Shown here piece by piece: positions 5,583-6,329 of a DNA stretch of 6,329 nucleotides. The position numbers were made by a program, and so were the translations under genes. How positions within the stretch are numbered: position 1 is the stretch's first letter; each line of letters starts with the position of its first letter. This stretch comes from Streptomyces sp. NRRL F-2664 (lineage in GTDB: Bacteria > Actinomycetota > Actinomycetes > Streptomycetales > Streptomycetaceae): NCBI RefSeq assembly GCF_000719345.1, contig NZ_JOFX01000101.1, forward strand, positions 1-6,329, in the 5' to 3' direction. The notes under the pieces are model-generated. The model was not told where the DNA came from and searched no databases. It saw only the letters and a list, made by a program, of their open reading frames with translations.

Positions 5583-5611
5583 GGTGGGTGTCCACCCGAT
5601 CGGCGAATCGG
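5583..5611. repeat. Two adjoining small hairpins beyond the predicted right end
   Basis: GGTGG/CCACC (5583-5596, GTGT loop) and CCGAT/ATCGG (5596-5611, 6-nt loop) share one base and follow the predicted guide start. They could be chance structures of the flanking DNA. If the true element end lies further right, they could instead be part of the guide-RNA scaffold. From here to about 5825 I see no credible gene. Confidence 0.3.
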
Positions 5612-5825
5612 ACGACCTCAGCAGTGCGTCGTGAACCCAGCACTGTAGCAACGATGTGACAGTCGTGAGCCCGACAGCCTTTGCCTCCATCCGGCCGGAG
5701 CCATCGGCATCCTCGTCATGGCTTCGCGTGCCTGACCGCCCATCAAGATCAAAAAAATAGGAATCCCTGGCCGGCCTCCGTCGCCTTCACCGCGGGCACG
5801 CTCATCGCCCCAGCTACAGCGCCGC

Positions 5826-6200
5826 TTGGTGAGTCAAACCGTGGTCCCCTGGTGGTCCGGCACGCCCGCCGACAAGCCCGCCGCGGCCCTGGCGCAGGAA
5901 CCCGCCACAGCCGCGTCGCCGAACGGGGAAACCGATCCGGTACATCCGAAGCTCACGGCCGCTCCGATGCGCACCGGAGCGCTCGGCCCGGACGAGATCA
6001 AGGCGGCTGTGGGGAAGACTGGTCCGCCGCCGACGCTGACCAGCAGGACTGCGGCGGTCCGGATGCCGGGCATTGAGACATCCGATCGGTCTATGGCGTC
6101 AAGCCGGGACTGGCGGTGGGGTGGGGAAGGCCGTGTTCTCGTCGTAGTTCTGGCGTGTGATGAGGCAGTGAGCCTTTTCAGCGGTGAGTTTGCAGGGTGA
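5826..6200 (+). CDS. Coding-like sequence of unknown product, probably a fragment
   Basis: The frame opening at TTG 5826 (or GTG 5829) has very GC-ending codons from about 5850 to 6070, giving WWSGTPADKPAAALAQEPAT, then HPKLTAAPMRTGALGPDEIK and AAVGKTGPPPTL. This Ala/Pro-rich, extracellular-looking sequence is not one I recognise. No good ribosome site precedes it. A hydrophobic stretch, ASVAFTAGTLIAPATAPL, lies just upstream in another frame and might be a signal peptide separated by a frameshift. Its 3' part overlaps the end of the IS5-type element entering from the right, so the original C-terminus has probably been lost. It may be a gene remnant rather than a working gene. Confidence 0.3.
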   Translation: MVSQTVVPWWSGTPADKPAAALAQEPATAASPNGETDPVHPKLTAAPMRTGALGPDEIKAAVGKTGPPPTLTSRTAAVRMPGIETSDRSMASSRDWRWGGEGRVLVVVLACDEAVSLFSGEFAG

Positions 6201-6329
6201 GGATGGCTCTGGCGATTGACGTGAGTTTGTTGGGGCTGAGGCGGGCTTTGCGGAGGATGCGCCAGGTCTTGATGCGGGCGATGGTTCTCTCGACGGGCCA
6301 GCGGAGGCGGGAGTGGGCCCGGTTGACGG
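6178..6329 (-). CDS. IS5-type transposase, C-terminal end (cut by window edge)
   Basis: The minus strand reads VNRAHSRLRWPVERTIARIK, TWRILRKARLSPNKLTSIAR and AILTLQTHR, then a TGA at 6178-6180. This is the C-terminus of an IS5-superfamily DDE transposase (the group with 'RWPVERTIARIKTWRIL'). It includes the catalytic Glu in PVER (codon near 6289-6291). Only 49 residues lie in the window; the gene begins to the right. It belongs to a different lineage from the relic at 1352-2082. The element's end probably lies just past the stop, around GAGGCAGTGAGCC (6162-6174). No damage is visible in this part. Confidence 0.85.
   Translation of the reverse strand, partial: VNRAHSRLRWPVERTIARIKTWRILRKARLSPNKLTSIARAILTLQTHR

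Noticed and set aside
1..6329. CRISPR array, tRNA or rRNA genes
   Set aside because: No regularly spaced identical repeats and no cloverleaf or rRNA-like sequence were seen on either strand.

Overview
The window is high-GC actinobacterial DNA, almost certainly from Streptomyces. The strongest marker is an intact rodlin gene, a family known from the aerial-hypha surface of streptomycetes. The GC-rich third codon positions and GTG starts fit this. The density of broken insertion sequences suggests an accessory or chromosome-arm region.

Layout: 42-268 (minus) holds a short frameshifted remnant of an unrecognised gene. It is divergent from a complete gene at 542-1198 (plus) for a 218-aa protein with a small Cys motif and two helix-turn-helix-like segments. 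That gene ends at an intrinsic terminator (1244-1304). From about 1350 to 2830 lies an IS graveyard: an IS5-family transposase relic on the plus strand with one nonsense codon, several frameshifts and a lost catalytic Asp; a probable ISL3-type end at 2103 with a truncated ISL3 transposase piece on the minus strand; and an IS3-family OrfA fragment on the minus strand. A non-coding stretch with several small hairpins follows (about 2830-3150).

The central unit is the rodlin gene (3227-3622), with a candidate sigma-BldN-type promoter, a leader hairpin and a strong 3' hairpin at 3670-3706. Immediately downstream is an apparently intact 535-aa TnpB-type RNA-guided nuclease gene (3851-5458) with no transposase partner in view. 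Its 3' flank has features of an IS200/IS605-type right end and omega-RNA scaffold, including a GCGA-capped hairpin at 5546-5565 and TCAA at 5572-5575. The right part (about 5650-6160) contains coding-like sequence without a recognisable product. The window ends inside another IS5-type transposase on the minus strand (6178-6329, C-terminus only).

The genes do not form one pathway. The region reads as a developmental surface-protein gene and a DNA-binding protein gene embedded in mobile-element debris. The TnpB/omega-RNA unit is the only mobile-element component that looks functional. Its enlarged recognition lobe and lone status are the points most worth following up.
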